Shown: positions 25,401 to 33,237, numbered from the stretch's first letter. The stretch is 46,428 nt of DNA from an uncultured Clostridia bacterium (GCA_937880805.1 CALGRR010000119.1:1-46428), one strand, 5' to 3'. Notes: generated by a model not told the origin, from the letters alone. A program made the numbers and translations.

Positions 25401-27087
25401 ATATAAGCTTTTCAATTTCAGCGATAACTTCAAGCGTTGTTTTTGCGGTTTCTCCGAGTGCATTTTCTTCAAACGGTGATTTCAGACCCGCATTTTCAAT
25501 AAGCTCACTCAAGGAAATACCGCCCGTGGTTTTAAGAAATTCGCAGTATTTTTCAAGTGCTTCGCCGTGATTTTTAAGTGAAAGGCAAAGGAATCCGAGT
25601 GCAACGCACTGTGCAATGCAGTAGTCGATATAATAAAACGGACTTTCAAAAATATGCATCTGATATTGCCAGCGTGTTCCCTTTTCAAGATAAGGAATGC
25701 CTTCAAATGAAAGATAGGGTCTGTATTTATTCTCAAGCTTTAAATACTCCGCTTTTCTTTCATCAGGCGTGAGGTCGGGATTCTCATAAACTATATGCTG
25801 GAACTCATCAACGATAACGCCGTAAGGAATGAAAGAAAGAGCATCAACTATGTGCTTATAGCGGTATTTATCGTTATATTCACCGAAGAAATCTTTCATA
25901 TAGGGGTGGCAAAGAAACTCCATACTCATTGAATGGCACTCGTGAGTTTCCATGCCCGTAGGATAATCGGGTTCGGCAAATTTAAACATATAATCAGCGG
26001 CAAGTGCATGACCGAATTCGTGGGTGATAACGTCTATGTCGCCGCTTGTGCCGTTGAAGTTTGCAAGGATAAACGGCTGCTTGTATTTTGCGAATGTTGT
26101 GCAGTAGCCGCCGCCGAATTTGCCGTCACGGGCTTCAACATCAAAGGCTTCGGCATCAAGCATTCTCTGCATAAAGTCACCGATTTCGGGCTTCATATCG
26201 TGATACATTCTGAGTGCATTCTCAAAGATTGCAGGCGTATCAATGACGGGTCGGGGCATTTCACCCGTAACGCTGATTGCATCGTCATAGTACATAATTT
26301 TATCAAGACCAAGACGGTTGCGGATTCTCTCTTTCAAATCTGCAACGGCAGGAACAATATCCGTTTCAACGCTCTTTCTGAATGCGGCAACCATTTTTTC
26401 ATCGTAGTCTACCCTGCCCATACGGTAATAGCCGAGTTCAACGAAGTTTTTGTAGCCGAGTTTGCGGGCAATCTGGGTTCTGATTTTAACAAGACCGTCA
26501 AAGATTTCGTCGAATGTGTCGGCATTGGCTTCCATTGTTTTGCCGATTGCCTCTGCGGCTTTTCTGCGGACATCACGGCTGTCATCTTCAAGCTTACCCC
26601 TCAAAACGGAGAGGGGCATTTTTTCACCCTCAAACTCAAATGCAAGTTCGCCCATAAACTTCGAGTAGCGTGTGACAAGTGCGTTTTCAGCCTGCAAATC
26701 CTCAATAACTTCGGGTGAGAAGGTTTTGAGTGACATCTCAAAGCCCTTGAAAACTCTGGGATTTATGAGCTTTTCGGCTTCTGCTCTGTAGGGTGAGTCA
26801 AGCATCGCCTTTTTGTATTCATTCTCAATCTCGGAGAAAAGCGGCATTGCATTATCGTAATAATCCATCTCCGCATTGTAGAATTCATCCCTTGTGTTGA
26901 GGGTAAATCGGCAGTTTGCAAGTGATGCGGCGGTGTCAACCTCTTCGCTGATTTTGTTATATTCATCCCTTGCCGCCTTCAGATCCTCTGCGGATTTCGC
27001 CGCCCTGATTTTTGCAATTATCTTTTCTGCCTGCTCTTTGAATTCCTCTACGGTAATTCGCTGATACGGCATTTCCGAAACTTTCAT
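25399..27087 (-). CDS. M3 family oligoendopeptidase (PepF-like)
   Basis: 562 residues. The zinc motif is VITHEFGHALAADY (HExxH), followed by METHECHSMSMEFL supplying the downstream Glu ligand. The family fold is a closed helical bowl that cleaves short peptides in the cytosol. GGGGAG lies before the ATG. The gene is read from a promoter embedded in the left 57-bp direct repeat. It is the left neighbour of the CRISPR island and shows no damage. Confidence 0.92.
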   Translation of the reverse strand: MKVSEMPYQRITVEEFKEQAEKIIAKIRAAKSAEDLKAARDEYNKISEEVDTAASLANCRFTLNTRDEFYNAEMDYYDNAMPLFSEIENEYKKAMLDSPYRAEAEKLINPRVFKGFEMSLKTFSPEVIEDLQAENALVTRYSKFMGELAFEFEGEKMPLSVLRGKLEDDSRDVRRKAAEAIGKTMEANADTFDEIFDGLVKIRTQIARKLGYKNFVELGYYRMGRVDYDEKMVAAFRKSVETDIVPAVADLKERIRNRLGLDKIMYYDDAISVTGEMPRPVIDTPAIFENALRMYHDMKPEIGDFMQRMLDAEAFDVEARDGKFGGGYCTTFAKYKQPFILANFNGTSGDIDVITHEFGHALAADYMFKFAEPDYPTGMETHECHSMSMEFLCHPYMKDFFGEYNDKYRYKHIVDALSFIPYGVIVDEFQHIVYENPDLTPDERKAEYLKLENKYRPYLSFEGIPYLEKGTRWQYQMHIFESPFYYIDYCIAQCVALGFLCLSLKNHGEALEKYCEFLKTTGGISLSELIENAGLKSPFEENALGETAKTTLEVIAEIEKLI

Positions 27088-27110
27088 AGTATCTCCCCTT
27101 TTGTGAATAA

Positions 27111-27167
27111 TTAACAGTTATAGTATACTATGGAAAGGTGCAGAAATACAACAATAATTTTGCTGTT
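27111..27167 (+). repeat. 57-bp direct repeat, left copy (flanks the CRISPR island)
   Basis: This 57-bp segment beginning TTAACAGTTATAGTATAC recurs in the same orientation at 33367-33423 with a single mismatch (position 47 of the repeat). It carries the likely minus-strand promoter of the oligopeptidase (TTGTAT, 18 bp, TATACT; 27122-27151). The two copies enclose the array, cas9, the tracrRNA and the DUF pair. Confidence 0.93.
27122..27151 (-). promoter_or_regulatory. oligopeptidase promoter within the repeat
   Basis: Minus-strand TTGTAT and TATACT with 18-bp spacing, about 35 bp before the start codon. Confidence 0.5.
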
Positions 27168-27328
27168 CAGTGAAAGTATGTATGATTTAAAATTCAAATA
27201 ATCTTTCTGAACAAGGAAAACTTTTTATTTTTTGTTATCTTTCCATCAGCTACACCGTGATTATATTAAGTCTTTTTGACAATTCATATACCTCTCTTTT
27301 GACATAAGTTTGACAAGTCAAAAAAGAT

Positions 27329-27355
27329 AAAAAAAGAGCAGGATTTCTCCTGCTC
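27329..27355 (-). terminator. terminator of the CRISPR array transcript
   Basis: An 8-bp perfect stem (GAGCAGGA / TCCTGCTC) with TTTC loop, followed on the minus strand by a run of seven T. It sits just beyond the leader-distal end of the array and supports minus-strand transcription. The 27168-27328 stretch before it is AT-rich and holds nothing else I recognise. Confidence 0.8.
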
Positions 27356-27365
27356 AAAAATAAAA

Positions 27366-27380
27366 CCACCATTTTCAAAC
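27366..27380 (-). repeat. decayed seventh CRISPR repeat (first 15 bases)
   Basis: Separated from the last good repeat by 31 bp, close to one spacer length. On the minus strand it reads GTTTGAAAATGGTGG, against GTTTGAGAGTAGTGT in the good repeats: 11 of 15 match. Beyond it the terminator has replaced the repeat. Confidence 0.5.
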
Positions 27381-27411
27381 CTAAAGAAAGGTAACGGTAT
27401 GATAATTTATC

Positions 27412-27775
27412 TATTTGCTACCTTATGAAATTACACTACTCTCAAACGAAAGAATCGCAACAGAAGCCACCAGAGTTGTTTTACTACCTTATGAAATTAC
27501 ACTACTCTCAAACGCTATCATAGCCGAATCCGAAAAATATCTGTTTTACTACCTTATGAAATTACACTACTCTCAAACGCCCTGCGGTGCTTATAGGCAA
27601 GGCAGACGGTTTTACTACCTTATGAAATTACACTACTCTCAAACGTTGAAGAAACAAAAGAAACAATACGAGCTGTTTTACTCCTTATGAAATTACACTA
27701 CTCTCAAACAGGTACAGTTCAATGCTAACATTGCGGTTGGTTTTACTACCTTATGAAATTACACTACTCTCAAAC
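27412..27775 (-). CRISPR. type II CRISPR array, 6 repeats and 5 spacers
   Basis: 36-bp repeats at 27412, 27478, 27543, 27609, 27675 and 27740; spacers of 30, 29, 30, 30 and 30 bp. On the minus strand the repeat starts GTTTGAGAGTAGTGTAATTT and ends GGTAGTAAAAC. Transcription on the minus strand is supported by the promoter at 27835-27863, the terminator at 27329, complementarity to the tracrRNA, and the degenerate repeat at the far end: the copy at 27412 differs at three of its last nine bases, as leader-distal repeats often do. The repeat at 27675 has a one-base deletion (35 bp). No spacer matched other parts of this window by eye. Confidence 0.97.
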
Positions 27776-27863
27776 CTCAAATGAGAATAAGCTGCACACA
27801 CTACATTATGCAGGGCATTTCATAAGATAGTTGCATTATACTATGTTTTTTCCGTATTTTCAA
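27776..27863 (-). promoter_or_regulatory. CRISPR leader and promoter
   Basis: Minus-strand TTGAAA and TATAAT with 17-bp spacing (27835-27863). The leader ends CTCATTTGAG exactly at the first repeat; ATTTGAG is the leader-anchoring sequence I recall from type II-A systems (Streptococcus thermophilus), which guides Cas1-Cas2 integration. So the integration site survives although the adaptation genes do not. The -35 lies within the possible csn2 remnant. Confidence 0.75.
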
Positions 27864-28055
27864 CAATTTCGCAAAAATCATTGTAAGCTCGTTAAGAAGC
27901 GATGCAGTTACGGATGACGCTGTGTTTTCAATTATCAGAACTGATATTTCGCTGATATGCACCCGAACGGTTTCTTCGCTGTCGCGAACCACCATATAGC
28001 CTAATTTCAAATCTAATTTTGATGATTTTGAAACAACAACTGTGCGCCATCCCAT
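27841..28055 (-). pseudogene. cas1 5' fragment fused to a possible csn2 tail
   Basis: The ATG at 28055 follows cas9 by 13 bp with a GGGGTGA site. The first 57 codons read MGWRTVVVSKSSKLDLKLGY ... HISEISVLIIENTA ... SLLNEL, the type II Cas1 N-terminal domain (full proteins are about 290-300 residues). From about 27884 homology stops. The other frame there reads NDFCEIVENTEKT and a stop at 27841, which looks like a natural protein end and would fit a Csn2 C-terminus, though I recall that family only loosely. The simplest reading is one deletion that removed most of cas1, all of cas2 and most of csn2. Confidence 0.85.
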
Positions 28056-28068
28056 AACTTTCACCCCG

Positions 28069-31000
28069 TTAATCCAATAATTCTGTTTCTTTCTCAAACA
28101 GACCGGTGATTGACTGATCTATAATCTTGAAGGATTTAATATTTTTTGCAGGAGCAATTTTACTGTTTGTAGTGACTTTGCCGCTTTTCTTTGCCTCACC
28201 GAGAAGCGACAAATCACCCGTGCGGACATTGGCATGAACAATATTTAAAATCTGCATCAGCACATCGCACTGACCTTTTAAAGAAAGTTTTTCAAATATT
28301 TCTCTTTTATTTTCCATTGCGTTTGACGTGTTGGAAAACTTCACTTTCAGAACAGTGTTGCCGAGTTTGTGTGCAAGTGCATCATATAATGAAATATTAT
28401 TTTCAAAGGTAATTCCGTCAAATGACGTAACTTCTTTTTCTGCTTTTAACTCGGTACATTTGTTAAGATAATTGGCAACTTTTTTTGCATACTTTTCCAA
28501 GCTGTAATCCAGTACAAGCTGCATAGCAGGTTTATAAACAATGGTTGCACCGCCACCGCTCTTGCTGCTGATATGCATTCTGAAGCCGTCAACACTGACA
28601 AGAGCGTTATATTTTACGCACGGAATAATAACTGTTGAATCAACAGAAAGTTTGGCATCGATAAAAGCTTTCGGATTTTCAAGATATTTGCTTTCTTCGT
28701 GTAAATCAATCGGTACAAACTGTTTGACTGTTTCACCTTTTTCATTGGCATAAGAAATCAGAGAGAAACAGGTTGAAGTTGCGTTTGAATAGCCGCCATA
28801 TTTGTCAATATTATTAAGTGGTGAATTTGTTTTAATTGGAACTTGAGCCTTACCAGCTTTGACAAGTTGCTGATTAAACAAGCCTCCGCTTTGACCATGC
28901 TTTTGTTTGAATGCATAGCGGGTAAATCTGATATTGTTCTTTGCCATTGTTTTTTTCACGGTGTCAATGGATTTGTTTTTGCCGTCTGTGGTCCAGGCAT
29001 TATTTGTCGGATATGTAAACATTTGATTGAGACTGACCTTACCTGACTGCAAATCAAAAATAAAATCATAACGGCTGTGGTTGAACCTTGTGTTATAAAC
29101 ATTGCCAACAACAATATTGAGGTAAGCATCCTTTGCGTGGTGTAAATCATTGATTTCACGGCATTTGATGAAATCATACTGCTGTCTGAATTCCGAAACA
29201 AGATTTGCTTTGACATAAACAACTTCGGAATCATAGCGCTTTTCCAAAAGCTGCGCAACAGCTTTGGTTGACTGCCTCGTTTCAACAAGCTGACGGCTTA
29301 TAAACGAGGTGAGCTCATCATCGGTAAGCGAAGTGCTGCGGGTGAGTCTGTCAAATTTCTTTTGACTTATCAAACCTTTATCAAGCAACATTTTCCAGAA
29401 TGGAAAACGGGATTCTCTTATGTTTTGAGAGATAGGATATATATTCCCTTTTTCTTCGTTTGACTTTTTGGTAACAAGAACCCTGTTATCGATACTGTCA
29501 TCTTTAAGCTTTGAGCGAGGAAAAATATGGTCGATGTCGTAAAGATTTTTGTTGCAAATCTCTTCAAGAGAAATAGGTTGACCGGTATACATACACTTGC
29601 CAAACTGTGTATAGTAAAGATACAACGCATCTCTGCGGAATTCATTTTCATCAGTGCACACTATGGAATTATATAATTCTTCGTTCTCTTTTTTACATGT
29701 CTTATATAAATCCAAAAGTTTTGCTTTTCTTGAAACGGTGCGTTTCTTTTCTTCTTCGCCACGTGCAACCTCAATAAATATCTTTTTGGGCTGACAATCG
29801 TTTATCTTTACTAATTCTTCAACAATTTTCATCGCCTGATAAATCGGTCTTTTTACTTTTGGCGAAACATATAGATCTTCAACCTCTTTTTTCAGAGTTG
29901 TAAATTTTCTGTCGCCGTTGATTTCATTAACAGCATTTATAAAACTGTAATCATTACTCATAAGCTGCATTAGATTATTGTCGGTTTCCCACATAAATCC
30001 TATTATACTGTTTGCCTCTCCGGTTTCATTGCATACAGCTTCCACGCCGCTCAAAAAATCACGAGAAAGTCTTCCCCAACCGGTATATTTCAACTTGCTT
30101 ATTTTTAAAATATCTTCAGCCGACAGCAGATTTCCGAACATAGCCTTAAGCCGTCTTTTAAGCAGAGCTTTATCATCACCGAAAATAGTGATTGCTTTTA
30201 TAATTTCTTCTTTTTGCTCATCTGTAAGCTTATACGGATATAAGTCACGGTATGCTTTGAGTGAATTTTTGAAATCCCCGTCAATTCCGGTTATTTCAAA
30301 TTCGTCACCGTAATAAGATTTAAGATATTTTCTCAACTTTGCAAGTGTAACCTTGTTGTTTCTTTCAAACAATTCAGAATAAATCCTTTGCTTGAGCTCA
30401 ACCGATATTTCTATGCCATCAATTTTCAGATTATTAAGCTCGTTAAGAACAGTAAATTTGCTATACAACAAAGAATTTTTTGGCAAAACATCTGCTGCAA
30501 AAATATAGGTACACTTACTTGTCAGTTTTTCAATGAATTTCTCTGCACTCTTGTCAACATCAACAACTTCATTAAAATTCCACGGATAAATCTTATCATC
30601 AGTTCTCTCTAACCAGGAATATTTGCTGTGCTTATTTAATGGACCCACATAATAAGGTATTCTGAATGAAAAAATATCAAGAATTTTATCCGAAACAGTT
30701 TTACCCTTTTCATCTTTTTCTGTCAAGAACGGCAAATATGCGGATGCGTTATTCAAAATTGCGGTAAGCTCTGCCTTGTTAACCTGCATGTGAATAACTG
30801 AATTATCTTTACTGACAATTTTGGGCATAAAATTTCCCGAAATAATTTCAGAATACATTTTTTCATATTTTTCGTCCGGATTATCTTTAGGCAACTGTTT
30901 TTTCAAAAAATCAAGAAAATCCTGCTGATTGCATTTCTTTTCAACATTTCCTTTTGAAGAATGTCCTGAATATGCAAGATAATTGCAAACACCCGGTTTG

Positions 31001-32040
31001 TTTTCGCTAAATATAATCTGTTTTTTATTCGGTATATATGTTTTAACAAAGGCTTTTAAAGTTTTCAAATCAGATTTATGCTTATCATATAAATCACATT
31101 TTGCAAAAGAAATATAGCTTTGATTTTTTAATATATCAGCAAGCAAAGCCCAATCGTAAACCGCTTTAAGCAATTCTATAAGTTCAAATCTGTCAGCAAA
31201 CACCGATTCATAAACAGCAGATTTTTCGTCATATCCGCTTAAAAATGAAATGCTCGATGCTTCCGAATCTTTTAATTCTTCATCCGAAAACAGATCTGCG
31301 GATCTGGCGGTACCACCGGCAAGAAGAGTTGCAATGGAATTGATTGGCTCATCCTTTTTGCTTGCCGAAAACGCATTCAGAAAAGCTGACTTTTTGGCGG
31401 TTATCGATAAATATCGGTTTTTCAAGGTGTCGCATACTGTTCCGATATCCTCACATATAAGCTGAATATCATATTCATCTGATAAATATGCAACAAGCTG
31501 ATTCCAGACATCATCAAAACACGGCAATGCATCGGTTCCGAGAGAATCCGAATCAAAAAGAAAATGTCCTCGATTTTTAATGATATGACTCAATGCGAGA
31601 AATACAATCCTGACATCAACAGGTTTATTACTCTCAACAAGCTTTTTTCGCACATGATATATGGTCGGATATTCTTTAAAGTAATCTTTATCAGTGTAAT
31701 CGTCATCGTTGAACAATGAATATCTGCCCTTCACCGATTTATCTTCTTCAAGAAAACTGCTGTTGCGGAGTCGTTGAAAAAACGCAATGTCTATTTTAGA
31801 TATTTCTTCATCGAACAACATTTCAAGGCACTGTATTCTGAATTTGTTTCTCTGTGTTCTGCGTCGGGATGACCTGTATGCCCGCCTTTCTTCGGCTGTT
31901 GAACTTTCATCCAAAAGACGGATTCCCCACTGAGCGTTTCCTTTGAATTTAAGAATGTTATAATCCATATTCGTTGCTGCCCAGCCAATTGAGTCTGTAC
32001 CGATATCAAGACCTATGTAATAATCTTTTTTCACTTTCAT
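28069..32040 (-). CDS. cas9: CRISPR-associated endonuclease Cas9 (type II-A-like)
   Basis: 1323 residues from the ATG at 32040 (GGAG 8 nt before; a GTG at 32049 overlaps that site). RuvC-I has Asp12 in YIGLDIGTDSIGWA. An Arg-rich bridge helix (RRAYRSSRRRTQRNKFRI) is at about 52-69. RuvC-II has Glu757 in IFIEVARGE. The HNH domain has His838 in LYDIDHIFPRSK and Asn861 in KKSNEEKGN. RuvC-III has His968 and Asp971 in HHAKDAYLNIV. A C-terminal PAM-interacting region of about 330 residues follows. All catalytic residues match SpCas9 positions, so both nuclease sites should work. The PAM cannot be read from sequence. No stops or frameshifts. It is first in what was a cas9-cas1-cas2-csn2 operon. Confidence 0.98.
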   Translation of the reverse strand: MKVKKDYYIGLDIGTDSIGWAATNMDYNILKFKGNAQWGIRLLDESSTAEERRAYRSSRRRTQRNKFRIQCLEMLFDEEISKIDIAFFQRLRNSSFLEEDKSVKGRYSLFNDDDYTDKDYFKEYPTIYHVRKKLVESNKPVDVRIVFLALSHIIKNRGHFLFDSDSLGTDALPCFDDVWNQLVAYLSDEYDIQLICEDIGTVCDTLKNRYLSITAKKSAFLNAFSASKKDEPINSIATLLAGGTARSADLFSDEELKDSEASSISFLSGYDEKSAVYESVFADRFELIELLKAVYDWALLADILKNQSYISFAKCDLYDKHKSDLKTLKAFVKTYIPNKKQIIFSENKPGVCNYLAYSGHSSKGNVEKKCNQQDFLDFLKKQLPKDNPDEKYEKMYSEIISGNFMPKIVSKDNSVIHMQVNKAELTAILNNASAYLPFLTEKDEKGKTVSDKILDIFSFRIPYYVGPLNKHSKYSWLERTDDKIYPWNFNEVVDVDKSAEKFIEKLTSKCTYIFAADVLPKNSLLYSKFTVLNELNNLKIDGIEISVELKQRIYSELFERNNKVTLAKLRKYLKSYYGDEFEITGIDGDFKNSLKAYRDLYPYKLTDEQKEEIIKAITIFGDDKALLKRRLKAMFGNLLSAEDILKISKLKYTGWGRLSRDFLSGVEAVCNETGEANSIIGFMWETDNNLMQLMSNDYSFINAVNEINGDRKFTTLKKEVEDLYVSPKVKRPIYQAMKIVEELVKINDCQPKKIFIEVARGEEEKKRTVSRKAKLLDLYKTCKKENEELYNSIVCTDENEFRRDALYLYYTQFGKCMYTGQPISLEEICNKNLYDIDHIFPRSKLKDDSIDNRVLVTKKSNEEKGNIYPISQNIRESRFPFWKMLLDKGLISQKKFDRLTRSTSLTDDELTSFISRQLVETRQSTKAVAQLLEKRYDSEVVYVKANLVSEFRQQYDFIKCREINDLHHAKDAYLNIVVGNVYNTRFNHSRYDFIFDLQSGKVSLNQMFTYPTNNAWTTDGKNKSIDTVKKTMAKNNIRFTRYAFKQKHGQSGGLFNQQLVKAGKAQVPIKTNSPLNNIDKYGGYSNATSTCFSLISYANEKGETVKQFVPIDLHEESKYLENPKAFIDAKLSVDSTVIIPCVKYNALVSVDGFRMHISSKSGGGATIVYKPAMQLVLDYSLEKYAKKVANYLNKCTELKAEKEVTSFDGITFENNISLYDALAHKLGNTVLKVKFSNTSNAMENKREIFEKLSLKGQCDVLMQILNIVHANVRTGDLSLLGEAKKSGKVTTNSKIAPAKNIKSFKIIDQSITGLFEKETELLD

Positions 32041-32061
32041 ATATGTCACTCCATTTTTTTG

Positions 32062-32089
32062 TTGACAAATTATTTTATTGTGCTATAAT
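32062..32089 (+). promoter_or_regulatory. tracrRNA promoter
   Basis: TTGACA and TATAAT with 16-bp spacing, pointing away from cas9. The minus strand of the same stretch has a weaker pair (TTGTAT, 17 bp, AATAAT) that could drive cas9. Confidence 0.8.
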
Positions 32090-32095
32090 AAATAC

Positions 32096-32210
32096 AATCT
32101 CAATTGCCTTATGAGATTCACACTACAAGTTCAAATAAAAATTTATTCAAATCGTCGCATGTGCGACCTCACAGTGTGTGAAGATTAAGCTCCGCTTTGC
32201 GGAGCTTTTT
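32096..32210 (+). ncRNA. tracrRNA
   Basis: About 115 nt. The anti-repeat at 32107-32136 pairs with the crRNA repeat: 12 bp outer stem, one bulged C, 7 bp (ACACTAC with GTAGTGT), a GA/AAGT bulge and a 6-bp lower stem, the same layout as SpCas9 guides. Then come a nexus-like hairpin (AATAAA/TTTATT, about 32135-32148), a GTCGC/GCGAC hairpin at 32154-32167, TCACA/TGTGA at 32169-32181, and a terminator stem AAGCTCCGC/GCGGAGCTT at 32187-32207 with a T-run. Read by hand; energies not computed. Confidence 0.9.
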
Positions 32211-32224
32211 GTTTATATATAATC

Positions 32225-32252
32225 ATTATAGTTAATCTACTGTGAATGTCAA
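32225..32252 (-). promoter_or_regulatory. candidate cas9 promoter upstream of the tracrRNA
   Basis: Minus-strand TTGACA and TATAAT with 16-bp spacing. A transcript from about 32218 would run antisense through the whole tracrRNA before reaching cas9, giving a leader of about 178 nt. Confidence 0.6.
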
Positions 32253-32272
32253 GCAACGCACACTTTGGCAAT

Positions 32273-32318
32273 TTTGGTATGTTATGATAAGCTTATGATA
32301 ATATTCTATCATACCAAA
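32273..32318. repeat. nested inverted repeats between cas9 and the DUF4160 gene
   Basis: TTTGGTATG at 32273 and CATACCAAA at 32310 form a 9-bp dyad. Inside it TATGATA (32294) and TATCATA (32307) form a second dyad with a 6-bp spacer. Possible operators for either neighbour. Confidence 0.6.
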
Positions 32319-32346
32319 TGTCCTATAAAACGTACTTTACAGTATA

Positions 32347-32375
32347 TTGACATTATCACTATACCGTGATATAAT
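32347..32375 (+). promoter_or_regulatory. promoter with internal operator for the DUF4160/DUF2442 pair
   Basis: TTGACA and TATAAT with 17-bp spacing. TATCAC (32354) and GTGATA (32366) form a dyad lying exactly between the two boxes, where a bound repressor would block polymerase. This is typical of autoregulated toxin-antitoxin operons. Confidence 0.75.
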
Positions 32376-32396
32376 GCTATTGAAAGGAATGATTTG

Positions 32397-32651
32397 ATGC
32401 CTGTATTATCAAGATTTTACGGAATAATAATAAGAATGTACTTTCAGCAGAGCGAGCATAATCCGCCGCATATTCACGCAATCTACGGTGAACACGTCGC
32501 TGCTGTTGATATTCAGAACGGAAATGTTCTTGAAGGTTATCTGCCCGCCAAAGCTCTTGAAATGGTCAGAGAGTGGATTTCAATTCACAAAGATGACTTA
32601 GCAAAAATTTGGGACACGCAGGAATTCAAGCAGCTTTCTCCGTTGGAATAA
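32397..32651 (+). CDS. DUF4160 protein, possible toxin
   Basis: 84 residues from the ATG at 32397, with GAAAGGA about 8 nt before; a TTG at 32394 is less well spaced. The pattern RFYGIIIRMYFQ, NPPHIHAIYGEH and EWISIHKDDLAKIW is that of DUF4160, which is regularly encoded next to DUF2442 proteins; the pair has been proposed as a toxin-antitoxin module. Activity unknown. The DUF2442 gene follows after 12 bp with its own AGGAGG. Confidence 0.82.
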   Translation: MPVLSRFYGIIIRMYFQQSEHNPPHIHAIYGEHVAAVDIQNGNVLEGYLPAKALEMVREWISIHKDDLAKIWDTQEFKQLSPLE

Positions 32652-32663
32652 GGAGGGATCTTT

Positions 32664-33098
32664 ATGTTTCACAAGGTTAAATCTGTTAGTGCTTTGCCCG
32701 AATTCAAACTCAGCGTTCAGTTTTCCGAAGGTGTGACAAAAATTTATGATGTCGCTCCCCTGTTTGACAAATGGTCTATGTTTGCTCCGCTAAAAGATAA
32801 CCCCGAATTGTTTTATACCGTTGAGGTTGATGTCGGCGGTTACGGAATTATCTGGGGTGACGAAGCGGACATTTCCTGCGATGAACTGTGGGCAAACGGT
32901 GAAGTTATTGAAACACCCTTTGACGGGCTTATGTCATTCGGCGATGCAACAACTCTGTGGAGTCTTAATGAGAGCACGCTCCGCAAAGCTATTGCATACG
33001 GAAAGCTTGTAAACGGAGTTGATGTTTGTAAGTTCGGCAAGCAATGGGTTGTTTCAATGGCGGCGATGATAAGAGAATACGGTAACCCGAAAATTTAA
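32664..33098 (+). CDS. DUF2442 protein with C-terminal HTH-like domain, possible antitoxin
   Basis: 144 residues. Residues 1 to about 75 match DUF2442 (KLSVQFSEGVTKIYDVAPLF, then GYGIIWGDEADISCDELWAN). The C-terminal about 50 residues (ESTLRKAIAYGKLVNGVDVC and KFGKQWVVS) look like a small DNA-binding helix-turn-helix, so this would be the antitoxin and autorepressor acting on the dyad at 32354. Its association with cas9 could stabilise the island. Confidence 0.8.
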   Translation: MFHKVKSVSALPEFKLSVQFSEGVTKIYDVAPLFDKWSMFAPLKDNPELFYTVEVDVGGYGIIWGDEADISCDELWANGEVIETPFDGLMSFGDATTLWSLNESTLRKAIAYGKLVNGVDVCKFGKQWVVSMAAMIREYGNPKI

Positions 33099-33109
33099 TC
33101 GGACACAAA

Positions 33110-33140
33110 GAAACCCGGAGTGCAACTGCATTCCGGGTAT
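33110..33140 (+). terminator. hairpin after the DUF pair
   Basis: An almost perfect 12-bp stem (ACCCGGAGTGCA / TGCATTCCGGGT, one G-T pair). The tail is only moderately T-rich. From here to 33237 nothing else is clear. Confidence 0.65.
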
Positions 33141-33237
33141 TATGTGATTTAAAGCAAGGTTATAGTTGCGCACTTTTATATATCAGGCTTGTTATTTATA
33201 ATCTACATCAAGTTTTGTCAACGAGAAAACGCCAAAA

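Noticed and set aside
27111..27167. 57-bp repeats as insertion sequence ends
   Set aside because: They are direct, not inverted, carry a promoter, and no transposase or integrase lies between them.
27415..27690. Open frame on the plus strand across the CRISPR array
   Set aside because: It is only the repeat unit translated over and over, with spacers between; no ribosome site or family.
28191..31465. Several plus-strand open frames opposite cas9
   Set aside because: Short frames antisense to a full-length conserved gene, without ribosome sites or recognisable motifs.
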